From Nitrospira sp. (GTDB lineage Bacteria > Nitrospirota > Nitrospiria > Nitrospirales > Nitrospiraceae): a stretch of 64,000 nt of DNA. Below are positions 36,682-46,700 of the stretch, piece by piece. The stretch is from positions 459,795 to 523,794 of the forward strand of contig SWDI01000005.1 of NCBI GenBank assembly GCA_005116955.1. Reading direction: 5' to 3'. The notes beneath the pieces are model-generated. The model was not told where the DNA came from and did no database searches. It saw only the letters and a list, made by a program, of their open reading frames with translations. Within the stretch, counting starts at the first letter, position 1. Each line of letters opens with the position of its first letter. A program made the translations under genes and the position numbers.

Positions 36682-37944
36682 ATGATGAATCACGTCGGCG
36701 TGATCTGCCCGAATACTCCGGGACATGTGAATGCCATGCTGGCGCTGGCGGATGCGACCCGTGCCCGTGGGCACCGGATCACCTTTTTCCTGTTGGGCAA
36801 ACCTCCCGCATCGATCGCGACAGTTGGGTTCGAGACCGTCTCTCTGGGTGGGACCGTCTTTCCGACTGATGAGTACCAGGCCGAGTTGCAGAAGCTCGGC
36901 TCGCTACAAGACCGGGCAGCGCTCAAGCACACACTTGCGATCGGAGCACGTGCCGCTAATGCCATTCTAGAAGTCGGGCCGACCGTAGTACGCACCGCTG
37001 GTGTAACAGCTCTGGTGGTCGATCAAGTCTCGTTTCCCGGTGGGACGGTCGCCGACCAGTTAGGGCTCCCCTTTGCAACGGTCTGTAATGCGCTTCTCTT
37101 GAACCCTGACCCCGCCGTCCCGCCCTACTTTACACACTGGTACCCTCGGGATGTTTGGTGGGCGAGGGTCCGCAACCGGATCGCCTGGATGGGGCTGAAT
37201 CGACTGTATGCTCCCATCATGACACGCATTCAAGACCACCGTCGAAAGCTGGGTCTCTCGGTCCCAACTGGCATCTCACACATCTGGTCCGACAAGCTAC
37301 AAATCAGCCAACAACCTGAACTCTTCGAATTCCCTCGGCGTAAATTACCGAAACAGGTTCGGTTCGTTGGTCCTCTCCATCGATCATCTGACTCTCAGCC
37401 GGTTCCATTCCCCTGGGAGCGTCTTGATGGGAGACCACTGATCTACGCGTCGCTGGGAACGCTCCAGAACCGTATCGCGGGAATGTTTCGGGTGATTGCG
37501 GAAGCCTGTGAGGGACTTGACGCCCAATTGGTCATCTCGACTGGAAATGGAATGTCTCCAGAGGCGCTGGGCAAACTCCCCGGGGATCCGATCGTGGTCT
37601 CCTATGCCCCTCAGCTGGACCTACTCCGCCGATCTACCCTTGCGGTGACCCATGCTGGGCTCAACACCGTACTCGAAGCGCTTAGTACCGGGGTTCCGCT
37701 GGTGGCGATCCCCGTGACGAATGACCAGCCAGGGATTGCTGCACGCATCGCCTGGATCGGGGCCGGTGAAGCCATTCCAAACAAGAACGTGACACTCCAG
37801 GCGCTGCGTGCCGCAGTGGTTCGTGTGCGGTCGGACCAGTCGTACCGTGCAGCAGCCGAACAGATCCGAGACGCTATCAAGACTGGTGGCGGGGCACCAC
37901 GAGCCGCAGAGCTGATCGAGCACGCCTTGGGACTCAGGATCTGA
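36682..37944 (+). CDS. UDP-glycosyltransferase family protein (GT1, MGT-like)
   Basis: 420 residues, GT-B fold. N-terminal acceptor domain starts NHVGVICPNTPGHVNAML; the C-terminal donor domain has YASLGTLQN and the sugar-nucleotide loop VTHAGLNTVLEALSTGVPLV. It resembles macrolide/zeaxanthin-type glycosyltransferases, so a small lipophilic acceptor such as a carotenoid is plausible. AAGGAG lies upstream; the second ATG (36685) is slightly better spaced. It stands alone. Confidence 0.85.
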   Translation: MMNHVGVICPNTPGHVNAMLALADATRARGHRITFFLLGKPPASIATVGFETVSLGGTVFPTDEYQAELQKLGSLQDRAALKHTLAIGARAANAILEVGPTVVRTAGVTALVVDQVSFPGGTVADQLGLPFATVCNALLLNPDPAVPPYFTHWYPRDVWWARVRNRIAWMGLNRLYAPIMTRIQDHRRKLGLSVPTGISHIWSDKLQISQQPELFEFPRRKLPKQVRFVGPLHRSSDSQPVPFPWERLDGRPLIYASLGTLQNRIAGMFRVIAEACEGLDAQLVISTGNGMSPEALGKLPGDPIVVSYAPQLDLLRRSTLAVTHAGLNTVLEALSTGVPLVAIPVTNDQPGIAARIAWIGAGEAIPNKNVTLQALRAAVVRVRSDQSYRAAAEQIRDAIKTGGGAPRAAELIEHALGLRI

Positions 37945-38149
37945 TGAAAATCTGGTGGTCATGATCGTGCGAATTACCCTGCTCAGCCGCTACGCAGCGA
38001 CCGATCATCCAGTGCGAAGCCGTGGGCTGGACATAAACACCCCCTACCGCTTGTCCTGACCTCACGAACCGGCTAGGATCCCTTCAGCATGCACACCATC
38101 TACTCGTTGAGTCGCGTGATCCTCCACGTCCAACTCTACCCTCACCCCC

Positions 38150-40033
38150 ATGAGTAACCAGCTCGCGCAATCCACTACCACCGGAATGGCGCTTGCGGCA
38201 CTCGGCGTCGTGTATGGTGATATCGGAACCAGTCCGCTCTATGCGCTGCGAGAATGTTTCCATGCCTCACACGGCTTGACCGTGACACTTCCAACGATCA
38301 TCGGCCTGCTCTCCCTCATTATCTGGGCCCTGCTGCTGGTCGTCACGGTGAAATACTTGATGTTCGTTATGCGAGCCGACAACCAAGGTGAAGGGGGCAC
38401 GTTGTCGCTAATGGCCTTAGGACAGCGCCACCAGGAAGAATCGGCGTTCCCCTTGCGGATCGGCCCGGTCATCGCACTCGGCTTACTCGGCGCCTCGTTG
38501 GTCTACAGCGATGGAATCATCACACCGGCTATCTCGGTCTTGAGCGCGGTGGAAGGCATCGAGGTTGAAACCACCGCCTATAAACCATATACCCTGCCGA
38601 TCGCTATCGCCGTGCTGCTTGCGTTCTTTGCAATCCAGTCACGTGGCACTGGGCGGCTCGGCGCATGGTTTGGTCCTGTCATGCTGCTTTGGTTCGTCAC
38701 CCTCGCAGTTCTGGGAATCACGAGCGCTGTCCAGACCCCCGAGGTGTTTACCGCGTTCAACCCCCACCATGCCGTCCAGTTTCTTCTGGACCATCCCACC
38801 CAGGGCTTTGCGGTGTTAGGAAGCGTGTTTCTCGTCCTGACAGGGGCCGAAGCCTTGTATGCCGACATGGGGCACTTTGGGAAAGCGCCCATTCGTCTCG
38901 GTTGGTATGGTGTGGTCTTGCCGTCACTCGTGCTCCAATACCTAGGGCAAGGCGCGTTGTTGGCTCGGCAGCCGGATGCCGTGGTCAATCCGTTCTATCT
39001 GCTGGCGCCCGGATGGTTCCTGCTCCCGTTGGTCGCGCTCGCTACACTCGCGACCATCATCGCGTCGCAAGCGATGCTCAGTGGCGCTTTTTCCCTCACG
39101 AATCAGGCGATTCAGTTGGGCTATCTGCCACGCATGCACATTCGATACACCTCCGCATCGCAGATCGGGCAAATCTACGTCCCGGCGATGAACCTCATGA
39201 TGCTGATTGGCACTATTAGCCTCGTCATACTTTTTGGCACGTCCAGCAATCTGGCCGCCGCATACGGTATTGCCGTGGCCGGGACCATGGTCACAACTAC
39301 ACTGCTGATGTCTGTCGTCGCCCGACGCCAATGGAAATGGAGTTGGCCGGCCGTCATCCTTGTCACCGGTCTCTTGCTGATCATAGACCTGTCGTTTTTT
39401 GGAGCCAATGCGCTAAAGATCCCACACGGTGGCTGGCTCCCACTGGTCCTCGGCACCGGGATATTTTTCCTGATGATCACCTGGCATGGCGGGCGGCGGC
39501 TCATTGCGCGGCACCTCTGGAGCAAAATGCCGCAACTGACCACCTACCTGAAAGACGTGCTGGGGCAGCCGCTCACCCGTGTCTCTGGAACCGCCGTCTA
39601 CTTGACCCAATTCCCCGACCTCACGCCGCCGTCCTTCGTGCAGAACGTGCGGCACAATAAAGTGCTCCATGAAGAACTGATCTTCCTCACCACCACGACC
39701 GCCCGCGTTCCGACGGTCATCGGCAGTCATCATGTCCGTATCGAACCGCTCGCGGAGGGTGTTCGACGAGTTGTGGTGCAATACGGATTCATGGAGACGC
39801 CAGACATTACTCGCCTGCTCACAGCCTGCCGGACACAGGGGTTAGACGTCGATCTTGACGGAGCGACGTTCTTCCTGAGCCGCGTGAATTCGCTCGCCAC
39901 ACCGAAGCCGGGCATGGCGCTCTGGCGGGAACGCCTTTTCATCTTCCTCAGCCGCAATTCCCAGCGCGCCAGTTCGTTCTTTCATATTCCTGCTGAACAG
40001 GTTGTTGAAATCGGCGTCGTGGTCGAAATCTAG
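38150..40033 (+). CDS. kup: Kup-type low-affinity potassium transporter
   Basis: 627 residues, about 12 membrane segments and a cytoplasmic C-terminal domain. The N terminus ALGVVYGDIGTSPLYALREC is the family signature. It imports K+ with protons. The ATG at 38150 matches family starts, although no strong ribosome binding site is visible. I looked for a potassium or c-di-AMP riboswitch in the 205 bp upstream and found none convincing. Confidence 0.94.
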   Translation: MSNQLAQSTTTGMALAALGVVYGDIGTSPLYALRECFHASHGLTVTLPTIIGLLSLIIWALLLVVTVKYLMFVMRADNQGEGGTLSLMALGQRHQEESAFPLRIGPVIALGLLGASLVYSDGIITPAISVLSAVEGIEVETTAYKPYTLPIAIAVLLAFFAIQSRGTGRLGAWFGPVMLLWFVTLAVLGITSAVQTPEVFTAFNPHHAVQFLLDHPTQGFAVLGSVFLVLTGAEALYADMGHFGKAPIRLGWYGVVLPSLVLQYLGQGALLARQPDAVVNPFYLLAPGWFLLPLVALATLATIIASQAMLSGAFSLTNQAIQLGYLPRMHIRYTSASQIGQIYVPAMNLMMLIGTISLVILFGTSSNLAAAYGIAVAGTMVTTTLLMSVVARRQWKWSWPAVILVTGLLLIIDLSFFGANALKIPHGGWLPLVLGTGIFFLMITWHGGRRLIARHLWSKMPQLTTYLKDVLGQPLTRVSGTAVYLTQFPDLTPPSFVQNVRHNKVLHEELIFLTTTTARVPTVIGSHHVRIEPLAEGVRRVVVQYGFMETPDITRLLTACRTQGLDVDLDGATFFLSRVNSLATPKPGMALWRERLFIFLSRNSQRASSFFHIPAEQVVEIGVVVEI

Positions 40034-40244
40034 TCCATACAGGCCGGAGACGAATGCCATTCGCCGCGTTTTCCATCTTTACTCTCTTTTCAGTTTCTGC
40101 GAGAATTCATCGCGATGTGCTGAGACTTCAGTAAGTCCTGCCGTCCCACCACTCACCAAGTTTTCACAACACGTACGAGCGAGTTTGGTTATGGCGCGCT
40201 TGAGTGGCCGAAGGTGAGTCACTTTTGTTCAATTAGGAAATTCA

Positions 40245-41228
40245 ATGAAAGTTTTAGTCACGGGAGCGAATGGGTTTGTTGGAGCCCATCTGTGTCGACG
40301 TCTTGTTGAGCGAGGAGCAGATGTTCGGGCATTGGTGCGGCAAGGCTCTGATCAAAGCGGACTGAAGGGACAGTCCGTCGACATCGTTCACGGCGACATT
40401 CTGGATCTTGCGAGTTTAGAGCGGGCCACCCAGGGTTGTGAACAGGTGTATCACCTGGCGGCGAACGTCAAGTTTTTCACCAGAAATCCTGAGGCAATGC
40501 GTGCTGCCAATACCCAGGGCACGCGCAATGTGCTCACCGCGGCTCGCAAGGCTGGCGTGCGAAAAATGATTCATACCAGCACTGCCGCGGTCCTTCGGCG
40601 TGGAACGAATTCACCCTCGGCAGACGAGACGATGCTCAAGGACGATCATGAAGCCGTTGGCGCCTATGAGCTTTCGAAGTTAGAAGCGGATCGCGTCGCG
40701 ATGGACGCCTGTGCAGACGGGCTTCCGGTGATCATCATTAATCTTGCCGCGCCAATCGGCCCTGGCGACGCAAAACCTTCCCCCATTGGTCATACGATCA
40801 TTCAATTTCTCAAGGGGAAGTTCCCGGTGTACACCGACTCAGGCTTGAATATCGTTGATGTTCGAGATGCCGCGGAAGGCCATTGCCTAGCTGCAGAGAA
40901 GGGAACCATCGGAAATCGATACATTCTTGGAGGAGAGAACATCTCGCTGAAAGATTTTCTTGGTGTACTGGGAGAGCTCTCGGGGGTCCCTTCGCCGACA
41001 ATACAAGTGCCCTACGCATTGACCCTCATTGGCGGTGTGATGGGCGAGATCACCGGGCGGCTCACCGATAAGGAACCCTTGGCCTGCCTGGCCTCAGTGC
41101 GAATGGGGAAATATCCGCATTATGTCAGCATCGACAAAGCGAAGCGTGAACTAGGATACCGTCCGGGCCCCATTCGAGCATCATTACAAGAAGAAATAGA
41201 ATGGTTTCGTGCCCAAGGCATGGTGTGA
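40245..41228 (+). CDS. hpnA: Hopanoid-associated NAD-dependent sugar epimerase/dehydratase
   Basis: 327 residues, extended SDR. The NAD loop GANGFVG (7-13), the active-site YELSK and the segment LNIVDVRDAAEGHCLAAEKG with RYILGGENISLKDF match HpnA. It is thought to act on the sugar-derived side chain of extended hopanoids. AGGAAATTC precedes the ATG. A second hopanoid-associated gene lies 656 bp downstream on the same strand. Confidence 0.85.
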   Translation: MKVLVTGANGFVGAHLCRRLVERGADVRALVRQGSDQSGLKGQSVDIVHGDILDLASLERATQGCEQVYHLAANVKFFTRNPEAMRAANTQGTRNVLTAARKAGVRKMIHTSTAAVLRRGTNSPSADETMLKDDHEAVGAYELSKLEADRVAMDACADGLPVIIINLAAPIGPGDAKPSPIGHTIIQFLKGKFPVYTDSGLNIVDVRDAAEGHCLAAEKGTIGNRYILGGENISLKDFLGVLGELSGVPSPTIQVPYALTLIGGVMGEITGRLTDKEPLACLASVRMGKYPHYVSIDKAKRELGYRPGPIRASLQEEIEWFRAQGMV

Positions 41229-41884
41229 CTGAAAACGACCTCCAGCGCTCGATTCGTTTTAAATACAGGGCTCATTCTCATCCCAAGACCTGTGTGTTCC
41301 AGAAAACATCCGGTTGTATCGCGTCGGGGGCAGTCGTTCGCCAACTCGACACACCCTCCGGCAATGGATCAGTTTGAATTCGCCTGAACCCGACATCTTA
41401 AGTTTCATCACTACAGATCTATGGCTTACGGACTCAGTTGCGTAGTGTTCACTTTTGACCAGTTTTCGTTTCTGAGAAATGCTATCGTCCCCGCGTAGCG
41501 TCATTCACTACCAGCCCTCCTGCGGCTAGTGGCACACACCTAAACCCGCGACGCTTGATGGTGTGGCCTAGGATAGTGACCCTCAACCTGAGAACGAACA
41601 GGGCCTATCTTAAAATCGCTTTTGCGAAGAGTCGGAACGAAGATCTGAACCTTGCAACGTAGAAAGCTATCGTCTGTTTCATCACTGCCTCATGGTGAAA
41701 CACCTTCTTGTCTCACGCTGCCTCAGGTGACTACCAAAATCTGGTCATACCATGCGCAATTATCAATTCTCCCGCAGAGGTGTAGAGATCTTTCCTGTCT
41801 GACACAAAATGTGATGTGTACTTTTAATTTTGCGATAGGTTCGAGACTTAGCAACAGAGAAACCATCTCGTAGAGGAGGTATTC
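41229..41884. other. 656-bp gap, nothing recognised apart from a ribosome binding site
   Basis: No credible gene between the epimerase and the phosphorylase. GAGGAGG lies just before the next ATG. The frame at 41652-41873 has no ribosome binding site and no protein-like pattern. Confidence 0.4.
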
Positions 41885-42682
41885 ATGAAATCGCTTCTGT
41901 TACTCATCGAAGGAGACGATGAATTACGACCGGTTGTCAAAGAGCTTCAGGCCATCCCTAGGACCGGGGAGCAAAATCCGTTTGAAGGAACTCTTTCCAA
42001 TGAGACAAAAATCATTGCGGTGACCACCGGCGTTGGTCCCGAACAAGCCTATCGGGTAACCGCCGATGCGATCCGGCAATTCCGCCCAGATTATGTGCTC
42101 TCTGCTGGAACCTGTGGCGCGTTGGTCCAGGGTCTCGAGGTGTCGGATTGGGTGGTGACGGGAGATGTCCGTGCGATTGGGCAGGCGCATCAGCAATGGT
42201 CGACGTTCGAGACGCTTCGAGACAGTGACGCGACTGCGGCACCGCGTCTCGGCCAAGCGCTCAAACAGACCCCACGATGGCATCAGGGAAGATTGGTGAC
42301 CGTGGCAGATGAGCCGATTCATTGTGCGATGGCCAAGGCCGAGATCGCGACACTCCATGACGCGATTGCGGTGGATATGGAAAGTTATGGCATCGCACGA
42401 GCGGCCGTTGAGAATGGGCTTCCGTGGGTTGTAGCGCGGGTTGTCGTCGATACCCCTGCCCTGCCCCTACCGGACCTCGGTGCCATGAATGTACGCACAG
42501 GACGCCCTCCTCTTTCAGGCATCGCCAAATATGTCCTCATGAACCCGATTGCTGGCCCCCAGAGACTGCATGGATTATGGGCGCTGGTGCAGACCTATGC
42601 GTTTCACCTTGTCAGAATGTTGCCGGAATTCACCGATGGGTCGAGGGTGTCTGGCATGAGACAAGCGTGTCAAGTCGTGTAA
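41885..42682 (+). CDS. hpnG: Hopanoid-associated nucleoside phosphorylase (HpnG-like)
   Basis: 265 residues, purine-nucleoside-phosphorylase/MTAN fold. Markers are VLSAGTCGALVQGLEVSDWV and the base-site IAVDMESYGIARAA. HpnG is known to release adenine from adenosylhopane, giving ribosylhopane, an early step of side-chain modification. GAGGAGG stands upstream. The pairing with hpnA supports this over a generic nucleosidase. Confidence 0.8.
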   Translation: MKSLLLLIEGDDELRPVVKELQAIPRTGEQNPFEGTLSNETKIIAVTTGVGPEQAYRVTADAIRQFRPDYVLSAGTCGALVQGLEVSDWVVTGDVRAIGQAHQQWSTFETLRDSDATAAPRLGQALKQTPRWHQGRLVTVADEPIHCAMAKAEIATLHDAIAVDMESYGIARAAVENGLPWVVARVVVDTPALPLPDLGAMNVRTGRPPLSGIAKYVLMNPIAGPQRLHGLWALVQTYAFHLVRMLPEFTDGSRVSGMRQACQVV

Positions 42683-43086
42683 TCATACATCGCTTGTGGC
42701 TCCACGATCGTTCCCCAAATAACCACCCTCGCCTGTCGATCACGTGATCGTCGTCCAAGTCTGTGCGTCATGTGCTCCTTATCCACGGTGACCGTGAGAC
42801 TTCCTGTTCTGGCAGCCGGAATCCCTGCACCGCGAGGGAACTGTCTCGCTTCTTCTCTTGGAAGAGAACTCGCATCGGACCTACTGCCATACGTGCCGTG
42901 TGGTGCACGGCTCACATGACACATCCCTAGACATCACTCCTTTTCTGTTTCATGTTGAGTCAGCTCCAAGTGAGAGCTCTCGCATTAATATTGAGCATTC
43001 CGCCTCTCTATGAAATAGTGTTGGAACGGTGTGTGCACGCTATCTGGCTCCAGCTCCGAGCTTTACCATATGTGGAGGTCTTACCC
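42683..43086. other. 404-bp gap with a perfect 14-bp palindrome
   Basis: CGATCACGTGATCG at 42737-42750 is a perfect palindrome, 55 bp after the hpnG stop, and looks like an operator or a short hairpin. The rest shows no gene. Confidence 0.4.
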
Positions 43087-43473
43087 ATGAAACGGATGCT
43101 CACAGCTTGCCGACATGCGGTGTGGATGCCTTCCCTGCTAGCCTTGGTAACGGGCTGCGCCCACTCTACCGTGCAAGGACATTCGTCGCAGGAAGATCTC
43201 GGGTTGGGAATCGTATCGGGGACATTAGGTGAACAACAACGTGTAGCCCTATGTACCGGAATACCATCCTCCATCTCGGTCGTCGGCCACGTGCAGGCTG
43301 TAGAAGGCGGCGCGTACCTAATTCGGGACGCCCAGGGGCAGGACTTCCGTATTCCGCATGATGAAAATACCAAGATCGACCGACCGGCCCATGTCGGCGA
43401 CCGCATTCAATCCTGGCTCGACCGCCAGGGCCGCGCCGTGCTGATCCGCAGCCTCGATGGGAACGGTCGATAG
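43087..43473 (+). CDS. Small lipoprotein with an OB-fold-like domain
   Basis: 128 residues from the ATG at 43087 (GGAGG upstream); a longer frame to 42952 adds non-family sequence. The signal peptide ends in the lipobox LVTGC. The mature part (VVGHVQAVEGGAYLIRDAQG, then DRIQSWLDRQGRAVLIRSL) reads like a small all-beta domain. Outer-membrane or periplasmic attachment is likely; the function is unknown. Confidence 0.7.
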   Translation: MKRMLTACRHAVWMPSLLALVTGCAHSTVQGHSSQEDLGLGIVSGTLGEQQRVALCTGIPSSISVVGHVQAVEGGAYLIRDAQGQDFRIPHDENTKIDRPAHVGDRIQSWLDRQGRAVLIRSLDGNGR

Positions 43474-43654
43474 CACTCCCCAAGTCCGGACGGTCTGGCT
43501 CTCATCACGCAACAGAAAGAAGGGACCGCACGCCAATACCGGGCATGGAATCAATCCATGGAATACATAGAACAAGACTTAAGCCCTCGTTTCACGACCA
43601 CTGCCAGACACCATGTATGAACCGGCAAAGCCTGTCCAACCAACCGAACCCACC

Positions 43655-43685
43655 TCAAGCGGGCAAACTGAGTTTGCCCGCTTGA
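43655..43685 (-). terminator. Terminator of the RTX gene
   Basis: Perfect inverted repeat TCAAGCGGGCAAACT / AGTTTGCCCGCTTGA in the gap between convergent genes, 22 bp after the stop of the large surface-protein gene. It has no long T run, so efficiency is uncertain; it may serve both genes. Confidence 0.6.
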
Positions 43686-43706
43686 ATTCGTTGTCCGTGT
43701 GCGGAC

Positions 43707-46700
43707 TTAGATGAAGTTGAACTGACTCGTTACGACATCACCGTTGGAATTGAAGACGCCGATCAGCGTCAACTCCGTGCCCTGTATCTCAGCTCCACTC
43801 CCGCTTTCAAGATACGAATACAGGGCAAAGTTGTTGCTGTTGGTCGCATTCACGACCAACAGCGCATCCTGCCCGCTGCTCGCCGTCACATTGAATTCGG
43901 CGTTGAATTCATTGGCAACGACGGTTGCCTTTGTTAGGTCTTTATTTGCCAGGCCTTCACCATTGGTGCCGGCGAGATAGAGGGCTTCCACCGTTGTGTT
44001 GAGATCGACGGTGGTATTTCCTCCATCAGACCCGTCACCTGTCACCCAGTCGAAATCGCTGTTGGTAGTAATGTCGTCGAATGCTGTCTTGAGCAACCCG
44101 CTAAAATCAACCAGGTCGACCTCAGCAGCGCTACCAGTGCTATCGAAGTTCGAGACGGTATCGCCGAACTCGCTCGCATTGAAGAATTGCACCCGGTCCT
44201 GAACATTATCGTTCAACACGCCCACATCGACGATGTCCGAACCGTCACCACCGATGAAACTGTCGCCCCCGGCTCCGCCATTCAACTTATCCGCGCCGGC
44301 CCCGCTGCTCAGAATATCCGCGCCATCTCCACCGGTGATGGTATCCACACCGGAACCACCCGTGATCGTATCGGCGCTGCTGCTACCGGTGATTGTGAAG
44401 GTCTCGGTTTGATTGTGCAGGTCAATCGTGACTCCTGCCAACGCGCCTGCGGCGGAAACTCCTTCGACATTGACAAGCTGACTGTTTGACGCATCGTTGA
44501 GGTCCGACGACGTCGCCGTCAGCACAAGGCTGTCGGTACCACGACCGCCATTGACGGTATCACTACCAGCGAATCCATTGATGATATCACTGCCGGCAAA
44601 GCCGAAAAGATATTCTCCGGCGCTGGTGCCATTGAGTGCCGCACCACCGCTGTTATTCCCGGTGGTTCCGGCAATCACAGATGTTGAACTCGTCGCGCTA
44701 TGGCCGGTTGAATTCGCCACCTCGACGTTAAAGGTATGACTGCCTGCCGATGTTGAAACATTGGTGTAAGTCCATGTGGTACCGCTAACCACAGCGTTGC
44801 CTAAGAGGGTAGCCCCATCAGAAACCTTGACCACCTCGCCGGCCACCAAGGCTGCACTCAGCGTACCGCTCAAGGTTAGCGATGTGCTGCTTGGACTATT
44901 CGCCGTTGTTTCCGTCAGGTTTGTGATCGTGGCAGTGGCCGTGGGCACAGCGGAAGTGATCACCAGTTCGTTGGCGGTTCCATCAGAAGTGGCGTTGCCC
45001 GCCGCGTCGGTCACGGTGGCAGTAATACTGTATGTGGTGCCAGGGATGAAGGCGCCCAGCGTGCCGCTGCTTGGTGCCGTCGTTCCGGTGTCGATTGACC
45101 AGTTCCCTCCCGGAGCGCTGACATTGCTGTAGGTTGCGCCATTGACGGTTACTGCCAGCTGTTCACCGCTGCCAAGCGTCACCGTACCAGAAATGATCGG
45201 CGGCGTATCATTGGTACTCAGTGTATCCACCGTCGGCACCGCTGGTGCCGTGGTGTCTACCAGGTAGGCGCTGTTATCGCCTACTGCACTGTGCGTTAAT
45301 AGAGCGGCAGTATCCGCGTCATTCTTGATCGTCCCACCATTGAGGCTCAGGCTGTTTGCGTCGATGCTGATTCCGTCCGCATCTGTGTCACCTGTTTGGA
45401 TGGCATACGTAAACACTACCTGCGCCGTCCCGCTGCCAGACGCGTAACCAGCTTGCACCGTCGTCCCGCCGATATTGAGCGCCAGTTGCGGTACGCCAGT
45501 GACGAGGACAACTTCGCTCATGGTCACTGTCACACTCAGGGTGTCGCCGGTATTGAGGGTGCTGTTCTGGCTGCCGCTCGCGCTGGTAATCGCCACGTTG
45601 CTCACGGTCGGCGTCTCTTCGTTCAGATCGGTAATGGCCAGGCTGACTAGTTGCGAAGCGGCGTTACCCGCCGCGTCAGTGGCTACGACGGTGAAGCTGT
45701 AGCTCGCCTTAGTCTCGTAGTCCGGGTTGCCGGTCAGGGTCACGTCACCCGTGCTGCCGTTGATGGTGAAGGCGCCTTCGTCGCCGCCCGTGCCGAGGCT
45801 GTAGCTGAGCGGGGTGGATGGGCCGTCGGTGCCAGTCACGGTGTACACCACCTGGCCGGCGCCGCTGTTTTCGTCAATCGCGGGCGCCGTCGTTGCTGAG
45901 GTGATGGCGGGTGCCGTGGTATCGACGATGACGCTGACGATGTTGGACATGCTGCTGTTGCCGGCCAGATCGGAAACCTGCGCGCGGAACTGGTAGCTGC
46001 CGTCGGCTAGCGCGGTTTGCGCGGCGGTGGTGGGCATCCAGGTGCTGCCGCCGTCGGTGGAGACCTCGTAGGCTTCCGTCGAGCCGCTCTCGTGGCCGGT
46101 GAGGCTTAAGTCGAAGCTCTTGTCGGTGGTGACAAAGTCGCTGCTGCTGGCGCCGCTGTCGGTGAAGGCCGCCAGGGCCAGGGTGCCGGCGTCCGGGGGG
46201 ATTGTGTCGACCACCAAGACCCCGGCCGGATTTGTTACTGCCCCTGTGATGGTTGCATTGTTACCCTGGGTATCCTTGACTGTGGCACCATTGAGATTGA
46301 ATGCCGTCACAGCAAGATCAGCGGTGTTTTCTTCCGTGGCAACGGTGTAGCTAAATGTTAAGGCGTTCGTGCCAGAGCCGCTGGTGAGTGTCGCGGTACC
46401 GCCACTATTTAATGTGAGAGTCGGTGTGCCTCCAGCAACAGTGACGGGTTCACTAAATGTAAGCACCATGGTCACCGTTTCGCCTGCCTTCAAGGTCCCA
46501 TCATGGCTTCCATAGGCCACGGACGAGACGGTCGGGGGCGTGGCATCAAGGGTAGCCGTGGTGAAGGTTGCATCAGCGAATTGGAAGGTTTCAACGTTGG
46601 TGACAGAATCGGTCCCATCGGATGGACCTGAGCGTGTATCTTCGATGGTGTAGGTCGAGCCAGTGAGGGTAATGGTATAGTCTGAGCGGTTTCCTGATAA

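Noticed and set aside
37945..38149. Possible potassium or c-di-AMP riboswitch before kup
   Set aside because: Searched by eye for the conserved ydaO/ykkC-type blocks; only unconnected G-runs were found.
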